Assembly (NCBI RefSeq): GCF_021513135.1
Contig: NZ_CP090980.1
Span: 930,001 to 994,000 of the forward strand
DNA length: 64,000 nucleotides
From: Vibrio sp. SS-MA-C1-2
GTDB taxonomy: Bacteria > Pseudomonadota > Gammaproteobacteria > Enterobacterales > Vibrionaceae
Reading direction: 5' to 3'
The position numbers and the translations under genes were made by a program. The notes under the pieces were generated by a model. The model was not told the DNA's origin. It worked only from the letters and a program-made list of their open reading frames with translations, and made no database searches. Below, one piece after another: positions 18,594 through 27,566 of this stretch (position 1 is its first letter; each line of letters opens with the position of its first letter).

Positions 18594-20798
18594 ATGGATC
18601 TATCAAACAAATTAAAAATGAATGAAGAATATAATAATGCTGCTGAAGTGACTCGCTTTTTTAATTTAATTAAAAGCAACCTTCATTACATTATATTAAC
18701 GACAGTAATGATTACGATTATTACTGTGTTGGTACTGTTTTCATTAACACCAAAATTTTCAGCAACAGCGACACTTTTATTAAAGGCTGATGAAAGTAAA
18801 CCAATTTCTATTCAAGAAGTTGTCGTTTTCGATACGACAAAAAAAGATTATTATTTAACACAGTATGCAGTTTTAAGTTCTAATGCGGTAGCGAATATCG
18901 TTATCGATGAGTATGACTTGTATCATAATCCTGAATTTAATTTAAGTCTGAATGGCCCCTCTGCGGGTGAGAAAATTAATAAAAAATTCTTATCACTACC
19001 TGTGATTAAAGACTTTGCGCCTGTAGAAAAAACAGTCACTAATAATGTTGAATTGACTGAAGCTATCCGTCAAGAGGTATTAGCGAAATTCAAGAAACAT
19101 TTAACTATCGAACCAGTAAGACAGACACAGTTAGTTCAAATTACATTTACCTCAGAAGACCCACGTCTTGCGGCAAATGTAGCAAATGCAATCGGTCAAG
19201 CATATATTGAGAATAATCTTAATGCGCGTTTAAATGCAACGCGTGAAGCAACAAGTTGGTTAGATAAGAAGGTACTTGAACTAAAATTACAGTTAAAAAC
19301 ATCACAAAAAGAGTTAAATCAATTTTTAAGAAAAGAAAATTTAACTGATGAAAGTGGCATTTCGACACTAGCAAGTAACCAATTAAATGATCTATCAGTT
19401 CGCCTTTCGAATGCAACAAGTCGTCGAATTGAAGCTGAAGCAATGGCGAATATGCTAAATTCGATGAAAAGTCAGAATGATATTGATTTGGGTTCTTTAA
19501 GTTCGATTTCTAGCAATTCGCAGGTACAAGATATTGCTCAGGCGAAGATTATCGCAGAACAAAAAGTCGCTGAATACTCTAAACGTTATGGCCCTAAACA
19601 TGATGCAATGATTGGTGCTAAAGCAGAATTAATGTCAGTCGAGCAACAAGAAAAAGCAATTGTTGTTAAATTGAGTGCAGGGATTAATAAGCAACTAAAA
19701 ACAGCTAAAGACCAAGAGTACCTATTAAAATTAGAAGTCAATAAAAAGAAATCAAACTTTCAAGGTTTAGCTGATAGCCGAAGTGAATATGAATCATTAA
19801 AAAATCAAGTTGAAACGGATAAACGTCTGTATAACTTATTTCTTAATCGACAAAAAGAGACAGTGGCAACAAATAATTACGCATCAACGAATGCAATCGT
19901 GACAGATAATGCGATGATTCCACATTATCCCGTTGAACCTAAAAAACCATTGATTATTATTATTGCTGCAATAGTAAGTGTTGTTTTGTCTATTATCATC
20001 ATATTAGTAAAAGACTTATTAACTAACACCATTAAATCTACTGGTGATTTTGAAAGTAAATTTGGTTTAATGCCAATTGGTGAAGTATTTAAAGTTTCAA
20101 AGAATGAATGTAAAGAGAAGGACTTTAATAACGCTGCATTTAGTAAAGATAAGCTGGTGGTATTTAATGAAACCTTTAAGTCCATTCGAACGTCACTGTT
20201 TTTCTCTCTAAAACAGAGAAAACAGAAAATCGTTGCGATTTCATCAGCAATTCCGGGTGAGGGTAAATCGACAGTCGCAATAAACTTAGCATCAAAATTT
20301 GCTAAAATGGAAAAGACACTGATTATTGATTGTGATTTACGTAAACCGACAATAGGTGAACGTTTTGATTTAAATCGTTCAGAGCTTGGTTTGGCTAACT
20401 ACCTATTCACTGGCACGAGTTTACAAGAATGTTTGCATCATGATTCTAATTCTGGATTAACCGTTCTTCCTGCTGGGATGATGGTACCAAATCCACAAGA
20501 ATTATTAGCATCAGATAAGTTTACTGATTTGCTGGAAGAGTTAAAGGAACAGTTTGACCGTATTATTATTGATACGTCACCAATGATCCCGGTTAGTGAT
20601 GCGTTGGTTGTTGGTAAGATTGTCGGTTCAATACTGATGGTAGTTAAAGCTGACTCAACGAAAATTAATGTGATTCGAAGTGCAATGGCGAAAGTAATGC
20701 ACCAAAATATCAATATTGAAGGTGTCATTGTCAATCAGATTGATAAAAAGATGGTTCAACATACTTTTAAGTATAAAAATGAAAAGTATGGTGCATAA
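18594..20798 (+). CDS. wzc: Wzc-type polysaccharide co-polymerase and tyrosine autokinase, copy 1
   Basis: A 734-residue inner-membrane protein. The Wzz domain has TM1 at about 32-52, a periplasmic coiled coil spans about 205-410, and TM2 lies at about 450-472. The cytoplasmic BY-kinase has Walker A SSAIPGEGKSTVAINLA (about 551), Walker A' LIIDCDLRKPT and Walker B IIIDTSPMIP. The C-terminal tyrosine cluster is reduced to two residues (FKYKNEKYGA), compared with the five to seven usual in E. coli Wzc. It would control chain length and export by cyclic autophosphorylation, reset by Wzb. A strong terminator follows, which ends the first export operon. Confidence 0.9.
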   Translation: MDLSNKLKMNEEYNNAAEVTRFFNLIKSNLHYIILTTVMITIITVLVLFSLTPKFSATATLLLKADESKPISIQEVVVFDTTKKDYYLTQYAVLSSNAVANIVIDEYDLYHNPEFNLSLNGPSAGEKINKKFLSLPVIKDFAPVEKTVTNNVELTEAIRQEVLAKFKKHLTIEPVRQTQLVQITFTSEDPRLAANVANAIGQAYIENNLNARLNATREATSWLDKKVLELKLQLKTSQKELNQFLRKENLTDESGISTLASNQLNDLSVRLSNATSRRIEAEAMANMLNSMKSQNDIDLGSLSSISSNSQVQDIAQAKIIAEQKVAEYSKRYGPKHDAMIGAKAELMSVEQQEKAIVVKLSAGINKQLKTAKDQEYLLKLEVNKKKSNFQGLADSRSEYESLKNQVETDKRLYNLFLNRQKETVATNNYASTNAIVTDNAMIPHYPVEPKKPLIIIIAAIVSVVLSIIIILVKDLLTNTIKSTGDFESKFGLMPIGEVFKVSKNECKEKDFNNAAFSKDKLVVFNETFKSIRTSLFFSLKQRKQKIVAISSAIPGEGKSTVAINLASKFAKMEKTLIIDCDLRKPTIGERFDLNRSELGLANYLFTGTSLQECLHHDSNSGLTVLPAGMMVPNPQELLASDKFTDLLEELKEQFDRIIIDTSPMIPVSDALVVGKIVGSILMVVKADSTKINVIRSAMAKVMHQNINIEGVIVNQIDKKMVQHTFKYKNEKYGA

Positions 20799-20831
20799 GT
20801 CAGTGTCATAAACCTATTATTTAAGTTAAAC

Positions 20832-20861
20832 AAGAAGAGGGCATTTCGCCCTCTTTTTTTA
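20832..20861 (+). terminator. Terminator of the first export operon
   Basis: AAGAGGGC pairs with GCCCTCTT around a short ATTTC loop, followed by seven or more Ts. Confidence 0.88.
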
Positions 20862-20868
20862 TTTATTC

Positions 20869-20998
20869 CTATCCCCTTCTTACTTGAACTTGCTAGGTTG
20901 CTGGCTACGCTCATTCGCCCCAATCATAGAGTTCACCTATACTCATGAGGCCTCATTCATTTGCCGTCTACTAGCAACGCCAATTACTTTGGGTATAT
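20869..20998 (-). repeat. ERIC-like repeat, full length
   Basis: Reverse-orientation copy running from TATCCCCTTCTTACTTGAA to ACTTTGGGTATA, with CGCCCCAATCATAGAG and CTCATGAGGCC in the centre. It directly follows the terminator. Confidence 0.82.
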
Positions 20999-21125
20999 CT
21001 ATTTAATCCCTTCCTCAATCTCTGTTGTTTTCAGTAACCAATGACTTTAAATCTGATGAGGTGACTCGTATGCCGACCGTGACTCGGATTGTTATGAGGC
21101 GGGAAGTGAGTCAAACATCATAAGT

Positions 21126-21225
21126 ATATCCCTTTCATACTTGAAGACGCTAGGTGGTTGCCCCTTTAGGCTTGTCTCTTTCTAGTTGAAAATGTATGAG
21201 GCCGAACTACATGCGGTTAAGTATA
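21126..21225 (-). repeat. Degenerate ERIC-like remnant
   Basis: It begins TATCCCTTTCATACTTGAAGACGCTAGG like the true copies, but the right half has diverged (ATGCGGTTAAGTATA). Confidence 0.45.
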
Positions 21226-21375
21226 AATAGTGCTCTTTACATGAAATTTAACATTTTAATTTGTTGATTTTAAATGTCTTTTTGATTTATGTTTGGTTTT
21301 TTTTAAAAAATAAAGAATTTTTCATGCAGAAATACACTTTTTGGATATACTATTTACAGGTTGTTAAGAAACAAG

Positions 21376-21458
21376 TTAAATACAACTTAAAGTGAGTAAA
21401 TAAATTTAATGACATTGAGTTTATTTTAAGATTATTTTGAACTAAAGGTTGTATTTAA
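21376..21458. repeat. Separated inverted repeat TTAAATACAAC / GTTGTATTTAA
   Basis: Two perfect 11-bp arms (21376-21386 and 21448-21458) are 61 bp apart in the leader region of the second export operon. It could be a paired regulator site or a long stem. Confidence 0.4.
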
Positions 21459-21747
21459 TTATTTACTGGCTATCTTTTATTAACCACAAATTGGACTTGT
21501 CAAGAGATACAGCTTGAGATATTAATCAAGTTGTCTATTTTTGTCTTTTAAATAAAGGATGAATTTAGATTTATACCTCTTTTTGAAATTACACTAAATT
21601 AATGCTTTATAAGCATATGTTTGAATTTGAAATATAGTTGGCGATAGAGTAGCAATTTAAGAATAAGAATAAAAATCAGAATAATAAGAAGAAAAAATAT
21701 AATAAAAATAAGATAATTTTGCTATCTATACATGACTAGGAATTTAA

Positions 21748-21786
21748 ATGAAAAGAGTAAAAGTAAAAAAGAGGTTTTTATTTTAA
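21748..21786 (+). CDS. Possible leader peptide MKRVKVKKRFLF
   Basis: A 12-codon ORF with an AGGA about 6 bases before the ATG. It is highly basic and lies about 250 bp before the second OPX gene. It is too short to judge by composition, so this is a candidate only. Confidence 0.25.
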   Translation: MKRVKVKKRFLF

Positions 21787-22042
21787 TATGTTATAAGTGT
21801 TTTTCCACAGTGATTGAATGTGTAATGTCAATATAATCATCATGTTAGGTGAGTGTGTTGTTTTAATTTAATCGACTGTTTGAGCCATTAAAGCTATCAA
21901 AAGTACAAATATTTAATGCGATAATACTGAAATATTTATTAACTAGAATTTAATTTTCTAATTAACTTCTTTATTGGTTTGTATGTATCGCAAAAAACTA
22001 AATAAATAATATCCATATCATAACTATGAGAATAGAGAGAAA

Positions 22043-22579
22043 ATGAAAAGAGTAGTTTCTTATCTTTTATCGGCTTTTTTGTTAATAATAAGCCAATCAA
22101 CTTTTGCTGATGTAGCAGATAGTAATTATAAATTAGGTGCGGGCGATACAGTTCAAATCTCTGTTTATGGTGAAGTTGATTTATCCATTAACAGCTTATA
22201 TATCTCAAATAATGGAACATTTAATTATCCATACCTTGGCCAAATAAATGTTTTAGGAAAAACACCAGCGCAACTTCAGGCTTTGATTTATAAAGGATTA
22301 AAGGGGGATTACTTAATTAGCCCAAAAGTACGAGTGAACATCGTTTCTTTTAGAAATATTTATGTAAACGGTGAAGTACAACGCCCTGGTGGTTATCCAT
22401 ACCAACCTGGCCTTACTGTTGATAAAGCTGTTGCGTTAGCCGGTGGCTTTACTGAAAGAGCATCAATGAACAAGATTACAATAAAATCTGATGATGCAGG
22501 TGCGAAGAAGAGTAAAGCGGTTCTTGGTCAACAAGTTGAACCAGGTGATGTCATTGTTGTTAGTGAAAGCTTCTTCTAA
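22043..22579 (+). CDS. Short OPX (Wza-like) polysaccharide export protein, copy 2
   Basis: A 178-residue paralogue of the protein at 18046 with the same layout: signal peptide cut near TFA-D (residue 22), Poly_export domain (YKLGAGDTVQISVYGE) and one SLBB domain (IYVNGEVQRPGGYPYQPG). It has no lipobox and no C-terminal outer-membrane helix. No porin gene accompanies this copy, so it either shares the porin at 16806 or another one elsewhere. SD GAGAG lies about 10 bases upstream. It lies 14 bp before wzc copy 2. Confidence 0.85.
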   Translation: MKRVVSYLLSAFLLIISQSTFADVADSNYKLGAGDTVQISVYGEVDLSINSLYISNNGTFNYPYLGQINVLGKTPAQLQALIYKGLKGDYLISPKVRVNIVSFRNIYVNGEVQRPGGYPYQPGLTVDKAVALAGGFTERASMNKITIKSDDAGAKKSKAVLGQQVEPGDVIVVSESFF

Positions 22580-22593
22580 ATTTGGGAAATAAA

Positions 22594-24801
22594 ATGGATA
22601 CATTAAATAAAATTACATTAAAAAATGATAACGCAATGGAATCATTTGATATTGGTCGTTATTGGAACGTTGCTAAAAATAACTTTGGTAAAATTCTGTT
22701 TGCAACTGCTTTAGTAACTGCTGGTACAGCGGGTGTTTTAACAACAATCACACCTCAATATTCAGCAACATCTACGTTGATATTAAAGTCAGAAGAAAAT
22801 AAAGCGGTTTCAATTCAAGAGATTGTTTCTTTAGATACAACAAAGCAAGAATATTATTTAACTCAATATAATATTATGAGTTCTAATGCCGTTGCGAGTA
22901 TTGTTATCGATCAATACGGTCTTGAGAATAACCCTGAGTTTAATAAAAGACTCAATGGGCCATCTGTGACAACAAAGCTTAAAGAGCAATTGTTTTCACT
23001 ACCTATTATTAGTGATTATGTATCAAATGATCAACCAGTTGTTAATAATGAAGATCAAACTTATGCGGTACGCCAAGAAGTACTTTCTGAGTTTAAAAAG
23101 CATTTAGCGATTGAGCCTGTTGCACAAACTCAGTTGGTGCAGATTACATTCCAATCTTCAGATCCAACGTTGGCTGCAGATGTTGCAAACTCAATTGGTC
23201 AAGCATATATAAAGAATCATTTAAACACACGTTTAATCGCAACAAAAGAAGCATCAAATTGGTTAGAGAGTAAAATTACTGAGTTAAGAACACAACTTAA
23301 GCGTTCACAAGCTGAGTTAAGCTTCTTTTTAAAGAAAGAGAACTTAACAGAAGATAACGGTATTGAATCTTTAGCAAATAACCAACTTAATGATTTAACC
23401 TCTCGTTTATCAGATGCAACAAGTGCTCGAATTGAAGCTGAAGCGATTGCGAATGAGTTAAACTCAATGACACGAAATAATGACATTGATTTAAGTGCAT
23501 TAACTTCAATTTCTAATAACGATCAGATTCGTTCACTAAATAATGCAAAGATTAATGCTGAACGTCGAGTTGCCGAATTAAAGAAACGTTATGGACCAAA
23601 GCATGATGAGATGATTGCGGCGGAAGCTGAATTAGATTCTATTGAACAACAAGAACGTGCAACAATTGTTAAATTAAGTGCAGGTATTAATAAGCAATTA
23701 CAGACAGCCCGAAACCAAGAGCAGTTAATTGAACGTGAATTAAGAAATCAACAAACGAACTTTCAAGGGTTAGTTGATAAGCGTAATGATTATGAATCTT
23801 TAAAGAATCAAGTTGAAACAGATAAGCGTCTTTACAATCTATTTCTTAATAGAAAGAAAGAGACAGTTGCAACAAATAATTATGATGCTGCAAATGCAAT
23901 GGTAACAGACCAAGCAATGGTACCTCAGTACCCTGTTAAACCGAATAAGCCTTTAATTATTTTAATTGCCGGTTTATTAACGTTAATTCTTTCAACAACA
24001 ATTGTTTTACTGAAAGATATGCTGACGAATACCATTAAATCAACAGGCGATTTTGAAAATAAGTTTGGATTAATGCCAATTGGTGAAATCTTTAAAGTTT
24101 CTAAAGGTGAGTGTAAGTCAAAAGATTTTGAAAAGTCGAGTTTTGATAAAGAAAAATTAGTGGTATTTAATGAGACATTTAAGTCGATTAGAACATCGTT
24201 ACTTTTCTCATTAAAGCAGCGTAAACAAAAGTTAATTGCAGTATCTTCAGCAATTCCAGGTGAAGGTAAGTCTACAGTCGCAATCAATTTAGCGCAAAAC
24301 TTTGCGAAAATGGAAAGAACACTGATTATTGATTGTGATTTACGTAAACCTACAGTTGGTGATCGTTTTGGTTTAACAAAATCTGAGCCAGGTTTAGTTA
24401 ACTACCTATTTACAGAAACAGATTTAGAAGATTGTTTGCATAAAGATGCACATTCAGGTGTTGTAGTCATGCCTGCAGGGATGATTGCTCCAAACCCTCA
24501 AGAGCTTTTAGCTTCGGATGAGTTTGCTAATCTACTTGAAGAACTAAAAGGTATGTTTGATCGCATTATTATAGATACTTCGCCAATGATACCGGTTAGT
24601 GATGCATTTATTGTCGGTAAAATTGTAGGTTCAATGTTGTTAGTCGTTAAATCGAACTCGACAAAAACGAGTTTAATTAAAAGTACAATCGCTAAAATGA
24701 TGAATCAAGATGTTAATATTGAAGGGGTTATCGTTAATCAAATTGATAAGAAATCTGTTCAGCATACATTTAAATATCAGAATGAAAAGTACGGTGCATA
24801 A
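22594..24801 (+). CDS. wzc: Wzc-type polysaccharide co-polymerase and tyrosine autokinase, copy 2
   Basis: A 735-residue paralogue of the kinase at 18594. The Wzz domain has TM1 at about 38-58, a coiled-coil periplasmic part follows, and TM2 lies at about 455-475. Walker A is SSAIPGEGKSTVAINLA, A' LIIDCDLRKPT and B IIIDTSPMIPVSD. The tail FKYQNEKYGA again has only two tyrosines. I chose the ATG at 22594 (after GGGA) over the in-frame TTG at 22582, because copy 1 also begins MD. It reads directly into the WecG-type transferase 2 bp later, which ties this copy to the glycan assembly operon. Confidence 0.9.
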   Translation: MDTLNKITLKNDNAMESFDIGRYWNVAKNNFGKILFATALVTAGTAGVLTTITPQYSATSTLILKSEENKAVSIQEIVSLDTTKQEYYLTQYNIMSSNAVASIVIDQYGLENNPEFNKRLNGPSVTTKLKEQLFSLPIISDYVSNDQPVVNNEDQTYAVRQEVLSEFKKHLAIEPVAQTQLVQITFQSSDPTLAADVANSIGQAYIKNHLNTRLIATKEASNWLESKITELRTQLKRSQAELSFFLKKENLTEDNGIESLANNQLNDLTSRLSDATSARIEAEAIANELNSMTRNNDIDLSALTSISNNDQIRSLNNAKINAERRVAELKKRYGPKHDEMIAAEAELDSIEQQERATIVKLSAGINKQLQTARNQEQLIERELRNQQTNFQGLVDKRNDYESLKNQVETDKRLYNLFLNRKKETVATNNYDAANAMVTDQAMVPQYPVKPNKPLIILIAGLLTLILSTTIVLLKDMLTNTIKSTGDFENKFGLMPIGEIFKVSKGECKSKDFEKSSFDKEKLVVFNETFKSIRTSLLFSLKQRKQKLIAVSSAIPGEGKSTVAINLAQNFAKMERTLIIDCDLRKPTVGDRFGLTKSEPGLVNYLFTETDLEDCLHKDAHSGVVVMPAGMIAPNPQELLASDEFANLLEELKGMFDRIIIDTSPMIPVSDAFIVGKIVGSMLLVVKSNSTKTSLIKSTIAKMMNQDVNIEGVIVNQIDKKSVQHTFKYQNEKYGA

Positions 24802-24803
24802 TA

Positions 24804-25496
24804 GTGAGTTTGCTTAAACGTATTAAAGAGGTTGGGTCAGATGACCCCCTCGCAAAAGGGGCAATGAATATTTGCCTAAACCCTTATAGTTATTTAGTTG
24901 TTCGTAATAAAAAAGAGATTTATCAAAATGCAGATAATATCTTTATTGATGGACAATGGTTGTGTCACTTTCTAAAATGGGCGGGTGTTAAGCAATTAGA
25001 CCGTGTTAGTTTTGATAATACTTCATTAGCACCGATTGTCTTTTCTAAAGCTGAAAATGAAAACAAAAGAGTTGCGGTAATTGGTAGTGATGTCGAAAGT
25101 AATGCTAAATTCAAAGCTTATTTAAAAGAGACTTATCCAAATTTAAATTTGGTGATTATGCGTGATGGTTACTTCGATAATAAAGAAGAAATTAACATTG
25201 CAAATCAAATAATCGATAATGATATCGATTATGTTATTGCTGGAATGGCAACACCTAAACAAGAACATTTTTTAATTAAGCTGAAAGATTTAGGCTGGCA
25301 AGGTCAAGGTTATACTTGTGGCGGATTTATTCATCAAACTGCGAATAAAGGGCATGAATATTATCCATCTATGATTAATAAGTTAAACTTGCGATTTGCT
25401 TATCGAATTTATGATGAACCTAAACTGATGAAACGATACTTTATTGAATATCCTAAGTTTGTTTTCCAGTATGCGTATGATTATATAAAGCTATAA
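24804..25496 (+). CDS. WecG/TagA/CpsF-family glycosyltransferase
   Basis: A 230-residue GT26-family transferase that adds a sugar to the lipid-linked intermediate at the membrane. It shows IFIDGQWLCHFLKW, VAVIGSDVESNAKF, the motif GMATPKQEHFL, and the basic C-terminal segment RFAYRIYDEPKLMKRY typical of the family. The GTG start lies 2 bp after the Wzc stop, suggesting translational coupling. The sugar added is not readable from sequence; ManNAcA and GlcA transfer both occur in the family. Confidence 0.82.
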   Translation: MSLLKRIKEVGSDDPLAKGAMNICLNPYSYLVVRNKKEIYQNADNIFIDGQWLCHFLKWAGVKQLDRVSFDNTSLAPIVFSKAENENKRVAVIGSDVESNAKFKAYLKETYPNLNLVIMRDGYFDNKEEINIANQIIDNDIDYVIAGMATPKQEHFLIKLKDLGWQGQGYTCGGFIHQTANKGHEYYPSMINKLNLRFAYRIYDEPKLMKRYFIEYPKFVFQYAYDYIKL

Positions 25497-25504
25497 GAAA
25501 AAAT

Positions 25505-25533
25505 TGCACCACTAAGTCTATTTATGTGGTGCA
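25505..25533 (+). other. Small hairpin after the WecG-like gene
   Basis: TGCACCAC pairs with GTGGTGCA around a 13-base loop. No T run follows, so it may be an mRNA processing or stability element within the operon. Confidence 0.4.
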
Positions 25534-25565
25534 GTTATAAAATTAAGATATAAATTGGAAATAAA

Positions 25566-26669
25566 ATGATTAAAAATAAGAGCGTCTTCTTTCATTATTT
25601 TTTGATAATTGCATGTATTATTATCTACTCTTTAATGAACAGTCCAACAATTAGCTCTGCAGCATTTGATGGTTATATTTTGCTGGCAGTAATATTATCT
25701 CTACCAAGGCTTAAGAATTTTAAATTTGACTCAGGGGTTTTTGTTACAGGCTTAATCGTACTATTTTATATCTTTTACTCTGTTTACACCTTTTATTTTA
25801 CAGCAACACCACATTTTAAAATCAGTTTTGAGTTTTTACGATCATTTAGATTTGTGTACTATACAGCATCTTTATATATTATTTACTTGGCATTTAAAGA
25901 TGTGGATTTTAGAAGTTTGGATATTTCTGAATATCAAGGTTTTTATAAGTTTCTAATTGTTCTTTTTGTTGTTGTTTATCTTTTTAAAATAGTTGTCTTA
26001 GGTGATATTCGTCCTCGATTGTTTTCTGAAAATAACTTTGAAGTGCCGTCACTTTTAATATTTGCCTCAATTTTTGCTTGGCTCGTTAAAGATAAAATTA
26101 ATAAATTAGTTTACATTATCTCTTTTGTATCACTTTCTAAATCTGGTGCATTAGAAGCAGCTTATACATTCTTTATGAAGAGTGATAAGCGAAATAAAGT
26201 ATTAGTGATTTTAATGGCTGTTGGAATGGTTGCTGCACTAGGACTAGTTTTCTTCATCCGTGATACCGGGAATCCAAGTGACCGTGCACAATTTATGGAT
26301 CACTTTATTTACTCTTTGAATATTGCTTCAGTACAACAAGTTCTTTTTGGTCATGGTTTAGCTTCAGATTTGCCATTTAAAACATGTTTAAGCATGAGTT
26401 ATTTTGCAAATAATATTTCAGCATCACCAGCGTATTGTAATTCGGTAGTTTTACATTCATTCTTAATGAGATTGATTTATGACTTTGGGTTTGTTGGAGC
26501 AGGTTTAATACTTTCTTCTTGGTTATATTGGATGGTTAGAATATTTAATTTTAAAATAGGATTTAATATTTATGCTATAATATTTATATCCTCGCTGTCT
26601 GTTTCTGGTTTCTCTAATTCTATTATTATTTGGCCATTGTTTATTGCTCCATTTTTGGCTAAAAAATAA
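25566..26669 (+). CDS. Wzy-type polysaccharide polymerase
   Basis: A 367-residue integral membrane protein with about ten hydrophobic segments and one larger loop between roughly residues 235 and 300. That loop contains GHGLASDLPF and several cysteines. The profile, the presence of flippase and co-polymerase genes, and the lack of another candidate make it the likely block polymerase. Wzy proteins have little sequence conservation, so the call rests on topology and context. Confidence 0.75.
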   Translation: MIKNKSVFFHYFLIIACIIIYSLMNSPTISSAAFDGYILLAVILSLPRLKNFKFDSGVFVTGLIVLFYIFYSVYTFYFTATPHFKISFEFLRSFRFVYYTASLYIIYLAFKDVDFRSLDISEYQGFYKFLIVLFVVVYLFKIVVLGDIRPRLFSENNFEVPSLLIFASIFAWLVKDKINKLVYIISFVSLSKSGALEAAYTFFMKSDKRNKVLVILMAVGMVAALGLVFFIRDTGNPSDRAQFMDHFIYSLNIASVQQVLFGHGLASDLPFKTCLSMSYFANNISASPAYCNSVVLHSFLMRLIYDFGFVGAGLILSSWLYWMVRIFNFKIGFNIYAIIFISSLSVSGFSNSIIIWPLFIAPFLAKK

Positions 26670-26696
26670 TTTATATATACTTAAGTAAGCATAATA

Positions 26697-27509
26697 ATGA
26701 AAAATTTAAGATATACCGTTGAAAGAGCTTTAGACAAAATAGTCGCTAAGTCTCCTATTTATAAAAATCAGATTATGGCAGCTGCGCTATCTTCTAGTAA
26801 TTATCAATTAGATAGGGATCAACAAGATGATGATATTTCTACAAGATATGTAGATGTAAAAGAAAATAAAAAGAAAGGGCCTTCTATTTCCGCAATTTAT
26901 CGGGTTAAAAATGGAGAGAAGAGCTTAGAGTTAAGCATTTATTCTATTGCCTCTTTCGTTGATGAGATTGTTATTATTGATAATAATAGTACTGACTCAA
27001 CTATTGATATTGCTAAGCGTTTAAAAGAAGAGTTAAAAGGTTGTGTTGAGATAAATATTTACTCTTATAATTATAATATTGCTCTTGCTGGTTCTGGTTA
27101 TGAAGAGAGAATGAAACAGCCAAATACTAAATCTTTAGCTGAGTTTTATAATTATGCTTTCTCGCTTGGTAAGGGTGATTATTTAATAAAAGTTGATGCT
27201 CATTATGTGTTTACATTGAAATCTGTCGAAAAAATACAGAATGTATTGCAAAATAAGATGCCTGATGTCCTGTATTTTAGAGGTTTTGAGTTTTTCGGCA
27301 AATCACTGTCCATTGAACCATTTTTATTTAATAGGAACAGTGGATGGGAATATGTTAATGCAGACAGATATGAAATATTAACATTTAAAAAACCTTTAAA
27401 ACTGAAGAAAGAGTGTTTATTAATACCCGCTTTTCTTCATGTTAAACGAATAGGTTATTCAAGTATGTTGAAAGTGATCGATAAGCCAATATCTGCATTG
27501 TACAAGTAG
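26697..27509 (+). CDS. Family 2-like glycosyltransferase
   Basis: A 270-residue cytoplasmic transferase. The GT-A nucleotide-binding start is SISAIYRVKNGEKSLELSI (about 65-83), followed by DEIVIIDNNSTDSTIDIA and the metal-binding region YLIKVDAHYVFT. There is an N-terminal extension of about 60 residues before the GT domain. The sugar and linkage are unknown. It lies between the polymerase and the ATP-grasp gene, with no strong SD. Confidence 0.75.
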   Translation: MKNLRYTVERALDKIVAKSPIYKNQIMAAALSSSNYQLDRDQQDDDISTRYVDVKENKKKGPSISAIYRVKNGEKSLELSIYSIASFVDEIVIIDNNSTDSTIDIAKRLKEELKGCVEINIYSYNYNIALAGSGYEERMKQPNTKSLAEFYNYAFSLGKGDYLIKVDAHYVFTLKSVEKIQNVLQNKMPDVLYFRGFEFFGKSLSIEPFLFNRNSGWEYVNADRYEILTFKKPLKLKKECLLIPAFLHVKRIGYSSMLKVIDKPISALYK

Positions 27510-27566
27510 TTATTTTTTCAACACCATTTAAATTATTTACATAAAATAAAATTTAGCGGAAATATC

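Larger units (their letters stand above)
20799..22042. other. 1.2-kb non-coding spacer between the two export modules
   Basis: It holds the first-operon terminator, one full and one decayed ERIC-like copy, and then about 800 bp of very AT-rich DNA. That part carries a long-range inverted repeat (21376-21458) and a 12-codon upstream ORF (21748-21786). No gene-length ORF is visible on either strand. It probably contains the promoter and leader of the second export operon. Confidence 0.6.
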
